From Whalleya microplaca (Eukaryota; Ascomycota; Sordariomycetes; Xylariales; Xylariaceae): DNA of 64,000 nucleotides. Below are positions 45,701-60,849 of the stretch, one piece after another. The stretch lies in NCBI GenBank assembly GCA_022497155.1, contig MU385712.1, forward strand, positions 991,765 to 1,055,764. The letters run 5' to 3'. Under the pieces are notes generated by a model that was given only the letters and a program-made list of their open reading frames with translations, did not search any database and was not told the DNA's origin. The stretch's first letter is position 1. Each line of letters starts with the position of its first letter. A program made the translations under genes and the position numbers.

Positions 45701-46512
45701 GTATTATACCTAGCTGGGCAAATAGAACTACAATTTAATTATATTGAATTATCAGTAGGAGACCGTGAAATTCAAGTAACGTGTATTGCTTTATTATCAT
45801 TGCGCTTGAAGCTGCGTCTGTTAAAAACGCTATCAGAACTTGAATGGTGTAAGAAGGCTCTATTCGGGATCACATAACTCTAATCAGATTTAATCGTAAC
45901 ATATAGTTACGTTTTGAAAACCTTCCATTTGTCATAGTAAATTGCTTGTCGCATATCGCTTTAAAATCAGAACCTCTTCATTTCTATTGACTGCAAACCC
46001 CTTTATCCTTTCTTATCACAATTATGTAGTTCAACAATGATATATTCTAAGTTGATGCCAGAACGGAGTCTCATAGGCAGCCGATAGCGCACATGTAATC
46101 ACATGGTGACGATTAATCTATCGGGCTCAGCCTGGAGACACCGCCAATTATTCAGTTCTCGGTGAGCTTAAGAAAATACACTTTCAGCTTCTGTCAGCCA
46201 GCCACCAGAGGGCCAGTTTACTAGCCCATTGCATATCATACGTCATATAGGACTAGAATCGAAATGTTTGTCTGACGATACGAGCTGTGGCTTACTCTGT
46301 GTAAGCCAGGCTGTAAGGACGTCCCGACTCCCCAATGCTAGTTGGTTCTTCTTTTCAACTACATATGCACTTATTCATCTAGTTCCTCTATCACCAATCA
46401 ATCCCAACTTTGTGAAACATATCGTGAATTCGTAAGATGGGTCCGGGATTTGAGACGAATGCTTCTGTCGATCGACTGCTGGCAGGCAGAGGCCGAAAGA
46501 GGCCCTAATGAA
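42716..46512. other. Gene-poor stretch of 3.8 kb
   Basis: Several open frames of 60-117 codons occur (for example 42851-43204 minus and 45596-45877 plus). None has a recognisable domain, signal or splice support. A repeated CCCCTATAACA unit lies near 45068-45095. Confidence 0.4.
42841..42873 (+). repeat. Three copies of an 11-bp unit
   Basis: TACCAGGCTGT is repeated three times without a mismatch in the 5' flank of the small minus-strand gene. Confidence 0.95.
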
Positions 46513-46520
46513 TATATAAG
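46513..46520 (+). promoter_or_regulatory. TATA-like box of the tyrosinase gene
   Basis: TATATAAG lies 86 bp before the tyrosinase start codon, a normal distance for a fungal TATA element plus a short leader. It is the only such box near this start. Confidence 0.5.
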
Positions 46521-46605
46521 AGTGTTCTTTTCAACCATTATGAGCATCTGGTGTCTTCACTTATAGTCTTACACGTACGTTTGTTTCACTCTATACTCAG
46601 CCAAA

Positions 46606-48975
46606 ATGGCATCAAATGATGGCACCTATGGAATCACGGGCATTCCGTCAGAGGTTGAGCCGCGGACTAAGATCATTCCGTTCGCACCCGGCATGCCCGT
46701 GCGTTGTGAGATATCTAGTCTCTTCCCATCAAATGATGCATTGGTGCAAAAGCAGTGGACCTTGATGATACTGGCGTTAGAGAAGTTCAAGAACTTGTCA
46801 GTTGATAAAAAGCTCTCATATTTTCAGATTGCTGGGATCCACGGATACCCCGAAACTGCCTGGGACGGAGCAGATCCACCGCCTCCAGACCCCGACCAGA
46901 ATAACCTCAAGCCAGGGGACAATGCGAATGGAGGCTATTGCAGTCATAATTCAATTACCTTTCCGACATGGCACCGCCCTTACATGCTACTTTACGAAGT
47001 AAGTTCACATATTTGTCGCTACTGCTCTCTCCAACTCACGGCTTCTAGCAATGCATTTGGAGCAACATGAAAGGCATCATAGCCTCTTGGGACCTTGAGG
47101 TTTCACTGTCTCAAGAATGGTACAATGCAGCAGATACTTGGCGTTTGCCCTACTGGGATTGGGCTAGGAAACAAAGTTACAACAATGAATTTGCTTTGCC
47201 CGAGGTGTTCACTTTGCTTGAGGTGCCAATCTATCCACCGTCAGGCCAGACCATCCATCCGAACCCACTATGGGGCTTTGAAAATCCTGAAAAGGGGTCG
47301 GATGGCAAATCACTTCCAATGGGCAAGATGCCCAAAGGCAAAGAACAGTGGAGCATCAATGATGATGGCACATTGCCAGTAAGTATAGCCGTTGCACCGA
47401 TAGCCGTTAGCATGCTCACAGCAGCAGTGGAGCCAGTGTTCCGGTATTAGTCGCTACGGCATCCTCGAAGTTAGCGACAACAAGGTTAGCGACAAAGAGT
47501 ATACTGGATTGGAAGGAGTGAACAACTTCGCTGTCGCAAACCAATTCTTTGCTGACTTTTCAAAACACTGGTACAACCCCTACAATGACAAAAATAAACC
47601 AGATCACCCCGAGTGGGATCAAGAGGTTAAACCTCCAGGGACTCTTGCGGATGCTGTTAATCGCATGTTCTCATCAGAGTACAATAGTACCTGGGGAACG
47701 TTCGCTACCACAAAATGGTGGGCTGAAAGTGAGCAGAGTCTCAGCACGGGATACATGTCACTAGAATATATACACAACAATATCCATGTATGTTTCCCAA
47801 CCCGATAAGCACTATTTATTATATGGATTGCTCACAAGGTTTCAATATCAGAATATGACCGGTGGCACCTCGCTCACTGACGGTCTTGGACATATGTCGG
47901 ATGTTCCTGTAGCGGCCTTCGACCCTATATTCTGGCTACATCATTGGTAAGGGACTTGATATACGTATAGGATGTATCTGACGATTTTAGCAATGTCGAC
48001 CGACTTGTTGCCATTTGGCAAGCATTAAATTGGTCAAGCTGGTGGGACAGCCCAGAACCTGGCGAAAATAATGTGCCGGACCCAACGCCGAAGGATCCTC
48101 TGATGCCTTTCCATACCAAGGATAACGGAGATCCCAAGAAAGACTTCTGGACCTCGGAAATGGCTCGTGACTGGACGAAGGCATATTACCAATATGATGA
48201 TCTCCAACCACAGGCCAGTGCTGTTAATCCCGATAACACGCTCAACGAAGAGAAATATATAGAGGATCTCCGAGCTTACATACACTCCACCTATCCCAAC
48301 ACTGCCGAGTACGCCCGCGATATTTTCGATATGCAGAATGTACCTAACGACAAGTTTTTCGGGGGACACAACGAAGCGCGCCAAACCTGGGACGACTATA
48401 TCATCAATGTGGTGTATGATCGTTATGCCCTCAATGGCCGCTCCTACTCGATACTGTTCTACCTACGTAGCAGCGATGACGTTGGTACGTTGGCTTCGGG
48501 GCAGGAAGTAATTGGTCAAGTGTACGCTTTCGGCGGTCTGGTTCCAGCCTCAGGTACCTCCACAGAAGGCTGCGCCAACTGCGGAACTCAAAGGGCCCAC
48601 AAGACTCTCTCGAAGGCGCAGGTTCCTTTGACCATTCAGCTCATGACAAAGGCTCTCGACCCCTCATATGAACACATCGGCAATATTGAACGTGAGGATG
48701 TCGAGAGGTACTTGAAGACACACTTGCGTTGGAAATTTGTGCAGATCGGTGGGGTGGAAAGACAGGCGGAGGATTTTCCTGACACTAAGGTCTCGGTGTG
48801 GGTAGGCACCGGGAGTCATCTGCGTAGGAGAGATAGTAGGTCATATCTCCCGCCAAGATACGCAGCATACACGCCTATGCATGATGTCACTCACGGAAAG
48901 GTTGGGGGCTTGGGAAGAGATGATGCTGTTCTTGGGACTCACAGAGCCGCTCACTGGAACTTCCGAACTGCTTGA
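46606..48975 (+). CDS. Tyrosinase (type 3 copper), 720 aa
   Basis: Exons are 46606-46998, 47049-47378, 47428-47787, 47852-47946 and 47991-48975, joined in frame. The CuA site has His79 (IAGIHGYP), His114 in CSH (Cys112 two residues before could form the thioether bond seen in fungal tyrosinases) and His123 (TWHRPY). The CuB site has His357 and His361 (EYIHNNIH), then FDPIFWLHHCNVDRL with His391/392. The C-terminal part from about residue 500 looks like the tyrosinase C-terminal domain, which shields the active site until cleaved; its core is YSILFYLRS with the CANCG cysteines. The enzyme oxidises monophenols and o-diphenols to o-quinones on the way to melanin. There is no signal peptide, so it is cytosolic as in Neurospora. 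The gene is intact although it ends only 250 bp from the RIP-mutated block. Confidence 0.95.
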
Positions 48976-49229
48976 ATAAATCCCCCTTAAGCGAAAAGGG
49001 GTTTGCGGTACATCGCGGTTGAGACCTACTCCGAGCACATTCGAAGATCATATGCAACGGCAACATAACCCATGGCCTATAGTCCTTCGCTTAGCCTAGT
49101 ATCTAGTCAATCACTTACAACCAAGACATTCACTCAATTAGGATAAAGCCTTCATCTCTAGTCCATTGGCATGGAACTTTTATCACAGTTATAGTATATA
49201 TAAAGATCATTTAGGTGCTGCCGTAATTA
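48976..49229. other. Tyrosinase 3' flank and edge of AT-rich block
   Basis: Composition falls sharply to AT-rich at about 49200-49240. Nothing coding is seen. Confidence 0.5.
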
Positions 49230-50607
49230 CTCTAGTAAAATTATATAAAAATTTAAAATCCGAAAGATTTTCTAGTTATAAAAGATCTTTTTTAAGCCTA
49301 TAAATCTCGGAATAATATTACTCCGAAATTTATAAGCTTAAAAAAAATCTTTAATATCTTTATTATTATAATATACCCTTTATTTTAGTAGGAGATTTTA
49401 AAAAAATGTCTATAATTATATAAATATAAATAAAAATAGCTACCTAAAGCTTACTTAATAAATATATAGCTATATTTATAATCCGTTATTTAATAATTTA
49501 TTAAAGCTTTAGCTAGCGTAATTAAAAATAGCTTCCTTAATAACAATCCCGTTAATTACTATAAGATCTTATTTTTATAATATTATAAGATTTTTTTTTA
49601 ATACCTAAAATTTTTCAGACTTTTCGAATATTATAATAATAATTTTATAAGTCTTTAAAATATTTTCGCGATACCGCGCTTTTTCTATTTATATCGTTAA
49701 TTTTATTATAGCAATCGTTAAATATTATTTTTACGTTTTTAAATCTTTTATTATTATTTTAAATTTTCCTATAATAAGTAATTATATAATTATATATATT
49801 TAAAGCTACGCTTAATTAATAAATATATAAATTTTCGTAACTACTATTTTAAATTATAACTTTAAAATGTAATCTTTCGGCTTATAGCTATAAACGTGTC
49901 TATTACGTTCGCTAAAAAATCGTTAAATTTAAAAAAAACGTTATATTTATAAAAAAAAACGATATATTTTTTTACTCGCTTATATAAATAATACTATATT
50001 ACTAACTTAAAATATTACCGCGTTATTTTTAAAAATAATTAGCCTTTATTGCCGAATTTTCTGCCGGGTTTATTTCCCGTTTCCGCCTTTAATAATAAAA
50101 CTTTTAAACTTATTATTTAAAACTTTTAAGGCTTTTTAGGAAACGATTTTTCGCATTTCGGTAATAAGATTTCTAGTAATAAAAGCCCTCCTGAAAAGCT
50201 TAAAAATATTATTATATTTAAACAGCTCGAAATTAAGCCCGAAACTTATATTATAAAAAAAAAAGCAAAAAAACGGTGCTTTTTTTAATAACGAAAATAA
50301 AAAAAAACTTTTAAGCAATAAAATAAAAAAGTAAAGTCCGCTTTCCGAAATTCTTAATCCCGATTCCGGTAATAAAAAAAAGCCGGAATAAGCTATCGGG
50401 TTTTCCGAACTCGACTTTAATAAAAACAATTCTAATATTTTTTTATTTTTTTTCTTTATCTGCTAAAAGCCCGGCTTTATTTAACTTCCGAACCTATTAA
50501 ATAATAAAAACGAGGCTATTTTTTAAGCTCCGATTATTCCGAAAAAAAGCTCCGGCGTTAATAAATTTATAATAACCCTTATATTTTTTCCGATAATCCC
50601 TTCCGGC

Positions 50608-50860
50608 TGTAACGGCTTAAGGAAAAAGGCGGCGCGTGCTATATAATAGGTATGTATTACTGAAAATTATAAGGTAAGGAGCAAAAGGTTAGCTAATTGT
50701 TATATGACAGCTTAACTTAAGAAAACCTTTTTACCTGATTACCTAAGCTATCTGATTAAGTATATAGTCCAGTAGGTTACGTATAAGAGGCTTAAGGTAT
50801 GCTATAGCTATAGGGAGCTTATAAGGACCTTATAATACCCCATAAGCTTGTGCCGTAATA
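50608..50860. repeat. Left LTR of outer element (253 bp)
   Basis: It starts TGTAACGGC and ends GCCGTAATA. It aligns without gaps to the right copy, with many G/A and C/T differences in both directions and no transversion noticed. Confidence 0.88.
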
Positions 50861-52484
50861 TTATCCCCCTGAATCTACTATATATAATAGCTAATAATTG
50901 TTAGCTTATAGCGCACCTAGTATATATAAGGATTAACCTAATTACTACTGCCTTAAAAAAGTGATTTTTCGACTTTATTTACCCCTATATTATAGCATAC
51001 TAAATTTGTATATGCCCTAACATTAGTACTAAATAAACTTATTAAAATTTTAAAAATCGAATCTTCCGTAGGATTTAGTTAATTTATTGTATTTTTTTAT
51101 AACTATTTAATATCGACTACTATAAAGCCATATATCTATTACTATATAGCTGCTATAACTTATCTACCCCCTTAAGACCTAATTTATAACCTCGTTATCG
51201 GCAAGTAATTTACGGAGGTTCGATTTATATAATAATAACAGGCATTTCGTAATATCGTAGGTTATATTACTATAACGTTAGCACTATTAAAGACGCTTTT
51301 TAGCACAGCATTTCTCGTGGGTACTAAATATAGCTATCGGGCTATCGGAAATTTAAAATAACGCAATTTTAGGTAGCTAAGCACCGCTTTCGGAAGTATT
51401 TTCGGACACTATTTCGGCTTTAGCACCGTATATGTAAATAGTGCTAATAAAGATATCTATAACACTAGAATTATAGGAAGCCGAGACATGAAAGTCTAAC
51501 TGCCGGTAAAGCTATAGAATAAATTTGTTATAGGTATTCGGTATTAAATCTTTTTTAAAAAGCTTCTATTTTAATTCATTATTTACGATATAATGTAAAC
51601 GGTTAATCCGGTGCTTTTTAGAAAGGTTTATTTTACTAGTTTTTTAAGTCTATCGGTGCCACTATATCAGGAAAATGCAAATAGACTTATTAAAATCTTA
51701 TATAATAAATCGAAACTTAGCTGCCGCTCGCGTAACTTTATTTGGGTCGGCGTAAATTAACTTTAAAATATTTAAAATAATTTAGTAATTTTAAACGCCG
51801 CTTTTTTATGCGTGGGTTATAATAGGGAGGATAATATGCTATATTTTAAGCTCGAGGCGAGCGTATATATAATGGAACTTAGCTTAAGGCGATCCGATCG
51901 TTTCGCTATCGATTTTTAATTTGCCGGCGACCTAAAAAATTTAGATATTAAAGTCTAACAGGCTTAATAAGGCAGGAGGATTTAGAAGGACTAATTAAGG
52001 GCGTGGCTATTTAGATAGTAAGGTATTATAAGTAGTTTTTATAATATTAAGTTTAAATTTAATAAAGGTTTTATCGGCTTAAAGCTGCTAAACGTGGCTT
52101 TTATAATCAGCTTTTAACGCGCCGACATAAGTATTAAATTTAGAGATAAGTTTAATACGTAAGGCTTAAAAAGCGGCGTTAAGCTTATTATTGCTAATAA
52201 AAGCTATTGCTGCTATAAAAAAGGAAGAAAAACGAAATTTTCGGCCTTGCGTTTGCACGGACTAGGTCGAAAAATCGAATAAAAGGGTATTTTTTAAATC
52301 GCCGGAAAATTAACGTATCGATTAAGGGAAAAAGAAAAAAAATATCCAATATATAATATAAATCGGACTAAATTAGGTACTAATTATAACAGGGTTAACT
52401 AAGGTTTTAAGCGTATCCTGTTATAAAAGAGCTAGTTTATTAAATATATAAAGGTAACGGCGTAGGAATAAAAGGTAACTAACG
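50861..52484. other. Left interior of outer LTR element
   Basis: This is AT-rich sequence with no recognised protein motif. Stops are dense in all frames I read. Confidence 0.5.
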
Positions 52485-52489
52485 GGGGA

Positions 52490-52589
52490 TGTTAGGCCTT
52501 GGTTAAGCCTTAGCTATAACTATATAAGTCCCTTCGGGACTCATTATCAATTAACAGAAGCAAGCTTCATTACATCCATTGGTCTTATA
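52490..52589 (+). repeat. 5' LTR of inner element (100 bp)
   Basis: It differs from the 3' LTR at seven positions, all transitions. The central 17 bases AGTCCCTTCGGGACTCA are unchanged and self-complementary in part. Confidence 0.9.
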
Positions 52590-53599
52590 ATTAGTAGCAC
52601 CTGCTAAAAGGTCGCGCCGACTCATATAATATAAAAAATCATTTTCTTTCTATCGAGCCCGTTAATTAACTGCTTATATAACTATAGTTTTAAATTATAT
52701 TAATAAATTAACGACGTTTCTGCTAAAAATTCGTTAAATATATATAATAATAAACGACTCCAAAAAGAACTATTACTAACGTATAATAATATTTATTTTC
52801 CTCTCGTTATTTCTTTCCCTTAAGCAAATCTCGATATAGCTTCGATTAAGTTTTCTCGTGTCGTTATTTAATAACTTAATATATAAATCGACCCCTATAT
52901 ATATAAAAACGAATTCGATTAAATTTAGTATATTAAACTTATAAGCCGGAATAGCCGGAAGACTTCTTTCGGACTAGCCCCTCCTATTTATCGACTGTCT
53001 TTATTTATTTTTAATTTCGATATTAATATTAATATTAATTAGTGCTATTAATATTCCGTACCTCTATTTAAACTTATATCCTTATATTATTAAAAAGCCT
53101 AATATAACGCCTTAAGCGTTATTACATTTATTAATAAATATTTATAACATAAAGTAATTACTAAATTAAAAAATAATACCTTATAAAAGATTATTAATTA
53201 CATTTTATATATCGGAATATAATAGCTAACAATTTAATAATAGCAGCCGATAACGAGACAAACGTTTCGGTTTAAGGGTGTTGAAACCACAGGTTATAAT
53301 AACGAATAATATATAAATAAATATAAACTATAATAAGCTATTTATTTAGCTAATAAGTTTATTAAATCCCAGCTACCTATTAATAATACCCTAAATATTA
53401 ACGACAATTAAAATTAACCCGATAATTAAAATTAGCCCGACAATTAAAATTAGCCCGACAATTAAGATTAGTCCGATAACTAAGATTAACCCGTTAATCG
53501 AGATCAGTAATTATTAACTCAATTAATCGAAAAAGAACGAGAGCTTTTCGATAACGATAATAACATAAAAAAGGAAAAAGAACAATAATCTATTAACGA

Positions 53600-56500
53600 A
53601 AGCCTTAAAACCTTAATATACGTATATATATAACTTAATAGCTTTATTTCTAGTCTAATTAATAGCTTACTCGTTAATAGCCCACTCGTTAATAGCCTAT
53701 TCGTTAATAAACCAATACCTTATATACCCTTTATATAAAAATATTTAAAAACCTTACTAAATTTTTATTTAATTAATCCGATACCGGTCGGAAATTACTA
53801 AAAACTAATCGAAAAAATACTATAAAATATAATAGAATTATAAAAACGATAATAAAATCTATTACTAATAACCGACTTATTAATTAAGGAATTTATAAAA
53901 AATCCTTAAACGATAGAAACGCCTTTAAACAGTATTTATATAACTAACTAAAGATAATAAAGCCAAAACCGATATTAACTACCGCCGCCGACACCGGATC
54001 GACTATTACTGCCGCTACCGAGCCCAGATTAATAAGAACAATAAGATCGATAATAGAGCTAAAACCGATATCGACTACTGCTGCTAATATTAGATCGACT
54101 ACTACCGCTACTACCGAATCCAGATTAATAACCCCTACTACTACCGCCAGCCCCTAATTAATAAGAAAACTATTAATCCCTACCGCCACCACCTTTTATA
54201 ATAAATAAGAAATCTTAACGACAAATTACAAAATACGTAATAATATTATTTATCGCTATTAATTAATTAAAAAAGAATTTAATTAAATAGTTTATAACAA
54301 AACTATAAAATATGTAACGAGAGATTAACTACTTCTATTAATAAAGGAAGTAACTTAATAGCTAGAAATTATTTAATATCGGATTTTTTTACCCGGATTT
54401 AAACCAAGCTTTTAAAACTAGCGATTACGTCGTTATCGGAAAAGACATTTATTAGCGAAATATATATCTATTTATCGATATAATTAAGGACGTAAAAATT
54501 AATAACGTAAAAATAGAAATTATTACTAAAAACTTTAACTAATTATTATAGAATAATACCTAAATTTAGTAGGCCGCCTAATTAAGCAATACCGATAAAA
54601 CTTTAATAAAAGTTAATAATAATTACATATGCCGTAAACTTTTTAAAAAATTTAAAATAACAAACAAAAAAGCATTAAATAAATTACGCAAAACATTTTA
54701 TTTTAATAACGATATTTTATAAAATAAATTAATCCGTAATTAATTAATAGAAATAATCCGCATTTATCGCGCATATTATATACCGCAAACTCGTTAATAT
54801 ATAACGTAAATTTATTAATTATTTACGCCCAAATTCCGTATCTACATTAACCCGCCCGTAATAGGTTTATTATTAAATAAATATTTAATTTATATCGAAA
54901 AACGCTAGCGAATATATTAATAAATAATATTATAAAGAAACTAAAAATTTAATACCTATAATAATAATACCGTCCCGATAGCGATTAATACCCCAGTCCC
55001 AACCTTAAAAAAATTAACTATATATAATTTTTATAAAAAAAATAATTTAATATCGGCTAACGACAAGCTAGCGACCGATAACTACAATTTTTATTAGTCA
55101 AATAATAAAGAAGGTTACCGTTCCGATAGCTATAATTATAATGCCCGAAAAAACTAAAAACGCGGATACTTTTATTAAAAAAAAAATTATTAAAGCTAGA
55201 ATAACCGATAATATAATAACTACCGAAACTAAAATAATCGATAATATAATAGCTATTACCCCAGCTAAAATAATCGTTCCCGTTAATTCCGAAGTAAAAA
55301 TTAATTTTGCAGCCGTAAAAATAACTTCCGAAACTATTAAAAACGCCGCTATAACTAATAACCGCTATATTATCGATAGCGTTAATAAATTAAGCCCGTA
55401 CTATAAAGTAACTTTAATTTTATAAACGATAAAGTTTAATATTAATAAAAAAACAAAAAACGCGAGAAAAACGAAAATAAATTACGTAACAATAGCTATA
55501 TTATAATAAACGATTATAAAAACGTTAAAAAAAATAAACAATAATATAATATTAATAACTTTTACTTATTATCCCAATATATATCATATAATAATAATAA
55601 ATAAATAATCAAACAGACTTATCGAAAATGCGATACAGTATTCCCGTTACGAAATAAATGTTTTACTTACATCTTCTCGAATACTTACACACCCCTAAAG
55701 CCGAAACTAAAATAGTCAGAAATAGTATATTAAAAGCTATCGGTCGAATAAGTTATCAATAAGTATTACTTATTTTTAACTAGCTCTAATACTTTATAGT
55801 TAAACGAAAAACTATTTTTTGTCGAAAATAATACAGAGTCCATTTATAATAAATATAAAAAACTAACGGTCGAAAAAATCGATAAAAATTACTTACTAAC
55901 TATAGACAACCCTAGAAATACCGAAATAATCGATTTTACTTAACTAAGAACAATAAAAGTAAGACCGATATAAAAGAACTAATTAGACCTATTAAAAAAA
56001 TACACCTATATATAAATTAAAATAATCGCTTATAACAAAAAATCGACAATTTATATCGATAGCGATATATTATATAAACTAGTCAATAAAATATAACTTA
56101 ATAATTTCGTTAAGGATTACAAATTTATAACTCCACTAAAAGGTATAAAATTAAGCGGGGTAAACAATATAGTTAACTTAAAACAAATAGCCAAATTTAA
56201 CCTTAATATAATCGGAAAAAATCGTTATAACGAAAATTATATCAGTAAATATATTATTAAAATATAGGTTTACAGTAACCTATTATAACCGAACCTTTTA
56301 TTAAAAAATAAATTTACTTATAAATATAACGTTATAATTAATTAGCTCAATAAAATAATAATAATAATATTATGCGACAATATAACCGTACCGATTACAT
56401 TTATTAAATAATAATAAAAAGCTCGCCGCCGAATACTTATAAAGGCTAACGTAAATATATTTTCCTATATTATACTTCTAGTACCCGTTAATTATAAAGA

Positions 56501-59500
56501 TTTACCCGAAAATCGAGATTTTACATTTTTTATACAATTTCCCGGCGTATTCTATAATATTACTAACGCTAATATAATTAAAACAATTCCTTTTATTAAC
56601 GATATAAATAAACCGATAAAAATTTATCGAAATATTAAAATAGGCATTATTAATAATTATAATAATAACGGCTATTTTTATATATTATAAAAAAAGGCTA
56701 TAATAATATAAATAATAATAACTTTTAATTTAAATAATTATACCTTTATTAATAAGTTAAGCTTATATTTTTTTATAGAATTTAACGTCAACAATAATAT
56801 AATAAAAACACTTTCCGCTAGTTAGTTAATTATCGATAATATATAAAAATTAATTAAACTAAAACCTTATATTCGATATAAAAAAAGGCCGTTATCGCTT
56901 AGGGTAAATTAACCTAAAGATATCCTAAAAACGTTAACCAAAAACGGTATATATTATTATATATTAAACCTATATTTTAACTGCCGATTAATATAAATAA
57001 CACAAAAACGAGATATATAATACAATAAAGGAATAATCGACTTGCCGGAAGATAAAAAAATAAAAGTCGACTTATATAACAATTAGCAATAAATATATAA
57101 GCCGCCCAAATAATACCCTTTAGGTCTTAAAAATTAAGCTATCATTAACGAAACATTCGGAGGTATATATAAAACGGGAAAAATAAACTGAATATTAAAA
57201 CCAACCTTTTTTAAATATCCCTATTTTATAATATATAAAAACGTCGATAGAAAAAAAAAAAGTCGAATTATTATCGACATATGCCCTATTAATAAAGTGA
57301 TAATGCTAAATATTTACCTACTACCATATTAAAATAACATTATCCGTAAATTTAAAAATAAAAAGTATATATTAATTATAAACGTATCGGTATTTTTCTA
57401 TTAATTACCGGTAGCAGAAAAATATAAATACTATATAATAGTTATATCGCTAAAAAAACTAAAAGTTTTATATATAATATTAATAAATTTTCGCAACTTA
57501 CTAGTATATATATAAAAATTTATAAACTAACAACTAAGGTTATATAACAATTACACGAAAGCTTATATCGACAATATTATTATATATAATAACACTAAAA
57601 ATAAATATATTAAAAATTTCGATAGCATATTTAATACATATTATAAAATTAGGCTTACATTATTGCCTAAAAAGTCTTTTTTCGGCTACCTATTAATCTA
57701 ACTATTTAGTTTTATTATCGATAAATATAACATTACAATAACTAGAAACTAAGTCGAGATAATTAAAAAACTAAAAATATTAAAAACCTTAGCCGATATT
57801 AAGAAATATATCGGTATAACGGTATTCTTACGTAAATATATCCTTTAGTATCAATAAAAAACTAATCCGCTATAACAAAAAAAGACAGACATATTAGCGG
57901 AAGGACAAAAATCGAAAACGATATCTATAACGATAACTATAAAAAAACAATAAATATCGAAACAACAGTTTATACTTACGGCAATAAAACAACTATTATT
58001 TAAGATCCTATAAAAATAACTAACTAAAAGAACTTATCTGGTTTATTAAAACTATAACAAACTAACTTTTATAAAAATAAATATATCGAAAAAAAAAAAA
58101 TATAGAATTATAATATTCTACCTTAACGCACCATAAAATAAACAGATAATCCATATCGATATAATATAACCCATTATATTCCTATCAAAAATACTAACTA
58201 AAACAAAAAGAAATTACGGATTAACAGAACTCGAAATATCCTATTTGGTATAAATATACCGAAACTTACAAATATAATTATAATCTTACGTATATCTAGT
58301 TATCGTACTAACAAACTATAAAATAACGAGAGGAATTATTAACCAAATAAACTTAAAAATAATAAACATAATTAAAATAAATAGCCGATTAATAATAATA
58401 TCGATATACCTATCTATATTTTATCTCGATATTTAATATATACTAGATAAAATAAACCTCGTACCAAACGCACTATTCCGACTTCCGATAATCGATACGC
58501 CTAAAAATATCATAAAAAAAAAATATATAACTAAATCGGAACTAAACAATATAATAAATAATTTCGGATATTTAATTTTCGAAATAGCAATTTACAATAA
58601 CTTTAAGTTAAAAATTATCGACAGATATAAAACCGACAAACAATTTAACAGATTAATAAAATAGCTAATTAAAGACTAAACCATACGGGATAAAAGATTA
58701 ATTAGACTACAGAATAAAATTAACGAGATTAACGAAAAAAGTAAACGTAAAAATCTAAAACAATAATATCGATATATATTAATCGATAAATTACTATATT
58801 ATATTACTCCTATAAATAAAAAGAAACTATATATCTTATTAATATATATAAACAACATTCTCGAACTAATATATAATAATAAATACTACTTTAGCCCTAA
58901 GCGAATAATATAAAACCTCGATAAAGTTATAATCCAAAACCTAATAAAAAAAGTAAAAATTTACATTAAGTACTACCTATAATATTTAGAACTTAAGTAA
59001 AACAGAAATAAACTAATAAAGGAATTATTACTTATTAATAACCCTACTATATTTTTTTATATAGTAATATAGGATTTTATTATAAAATTACCGACAGTTT
59101 TATCGAAAGGCTACTTTTAATACGTTAACGGGTATAATAATTTCGATATATTAATAACTATAATATATAAGTTTAGCAAAAAAAGTATATTAATATTAAG
59201 ATACGTTATATATAAAACTAAGAATTAAGCGACATTAATATTACGCGCATTCTTATTATATAACTGGGGAATTTTATTTAAAGCTATATCGGATAAAAAC
59301 CCGAAATTTATATCGGATATATAGCAAATAATATTCGCTAGACTTAATACTAAATTAGCGATATCGATAAACTACTACCCTTAAACTAACGGATAATCCG
59401 AATAACGGAATTAAAATATCGAAATAGCTATATAATATTACTGCGATATAATAGATATACTATAGCCGGATATTATACCAGTATTACAATATAACTTTAA

Positions 59501-60250
59501 TAACTTTAAATTATCGGTATTAAATAAATCGCTAAATAAAGTAATTTACAGCTTTAAGCTTAAATTAGTTATATTAACGCTAGAAATATTATATAATAAT
59601 ATCGATTTCGATATAATAAAATAACTTTACTAAAAAGAAGCGAAAGTAGCTATCGACTTCGCGGTTGCAGACTTAAAGATTAGGTACGACAATAAGTATA
59701 ACCCTATCGCTTTTAATATCGGCAATAAGGTATATTTGCGACTTTATAAGGGTTATACCTTATCCGGTAAACTATTATAAAAATGGTCGAAATAATAAAT
59801 AAGCCTATTAATAATTATTAAACAGATCGGCGATTTAGCATACGAACTTAATTTTTTATAATATTAGCAAATATACCGAATAATTTTAATTATATATTTA
59901 TTCCCCGCTCTAAAGAAATTAGACCCTTACAATTAAAAACAATTAGTACCGGGATAAGTCATTATTAAAAAAAACGATAATAAATTTAAATCGTACGAAA
60001 TAAAATAACTATTAAAACAACAAATTAACCGTACCGGGAAATAGCTAATTCTAAAATATTTTATTAAATAAAAAGGCTATATAGCAATCGATAATTAATA
60101 ATACCCGAGGGAACTATTTATATAAAACGCGGCAAAATTAGTAATAGAATTTAATATTAAATATAAACTAACGTTAGAGAAGCTAAAATATAAAGGAACA
60201 AATGACATACTAACACTAGTAAAAGTACCGAAAACAATAGACAATTAAAA
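53600..60250 (+). pseudogene. Decayed gag-pol of inner retrotransposon
   Basis: Reading through stops on the plus strand, gag begins with a PDLNQAF...DYVVIGKDIY segment near 54390-54470. A protease-like IYIDSDILYKLVN lies near 56050-56090. Reverse transcriptase spans about 57200-57700 with SRIIIDICPINKV, KYILIINVSVFFYQL-like palm strands and an AYIDNIIIYNN box (57561-57593), where the second catalytic Asp of YxDD now reads Asn. RNase H follows near 58100-58470. Integrase shows DFIIKLP (about 59082) and the KLAISINYYP...NG segment near 59350-59410. The chromodomain ILKYFIK-x-KGYIAID is at about 60047-60090. Stops are TAA/TAG at Gln or Trp sites and many Asp/Glu read Asn/Lys, as RIP produces. 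It is not functional. Confidence 0.85.
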
Positions 60251-60849
60251 ACCAGTCGATATTATACCAAAGATAAATATAGAAATACCGATACCTCAAC
60301 AAAAATTACTAAACTAATATACGCTATTAACGGACTATATTAACGACAGTATAATATATAACGACAATATTAATTAATAATCTATTAACGGACTATATTA
60401 ACAACAGTACGATATATAATAACAACATTAATTAATAATATTACAACTAACTCGACATAATAGCTAAACATTATCACCGGCACCTTCCCTATAATAATAA
60501 TAACTTACTATACTTTTATTATATAACGATAACAATTTATTATAACTTTATTATTATCTTATAACCGACTTATATATATTTTAATTATATATACCCTATA
60601 TATATATATCTTTTTCTATAAATACTTTCTTGCCTTAACTACTTTAATTTTACAGCTTTTACTTTTTATAACCGCCTTTATCCTTACAGCAATTATAACT
60701 ATAACAATTTTAACTATTAATATAATATCGACAATTTTCACGCCTAATAATATACCGTAAAAGTATATCGACATTTCTTATGCCTAATAATATACCGTAA
60801 AAACATATCGATAATATCTAATAACCGATAACCAGTAATATAGCTAATT

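Noticed and set aside
45596..45877. 93-codon plus-strand frame
   Set aside because: AT-rich, no recognisable domain and no neighbouring exon to extend it.
50136..50429. 97-codon frame in the AT-rich block
   Set aside because: Phe/Leu/Lys-rich translation of RIP-mutated DNA, with no family signal.
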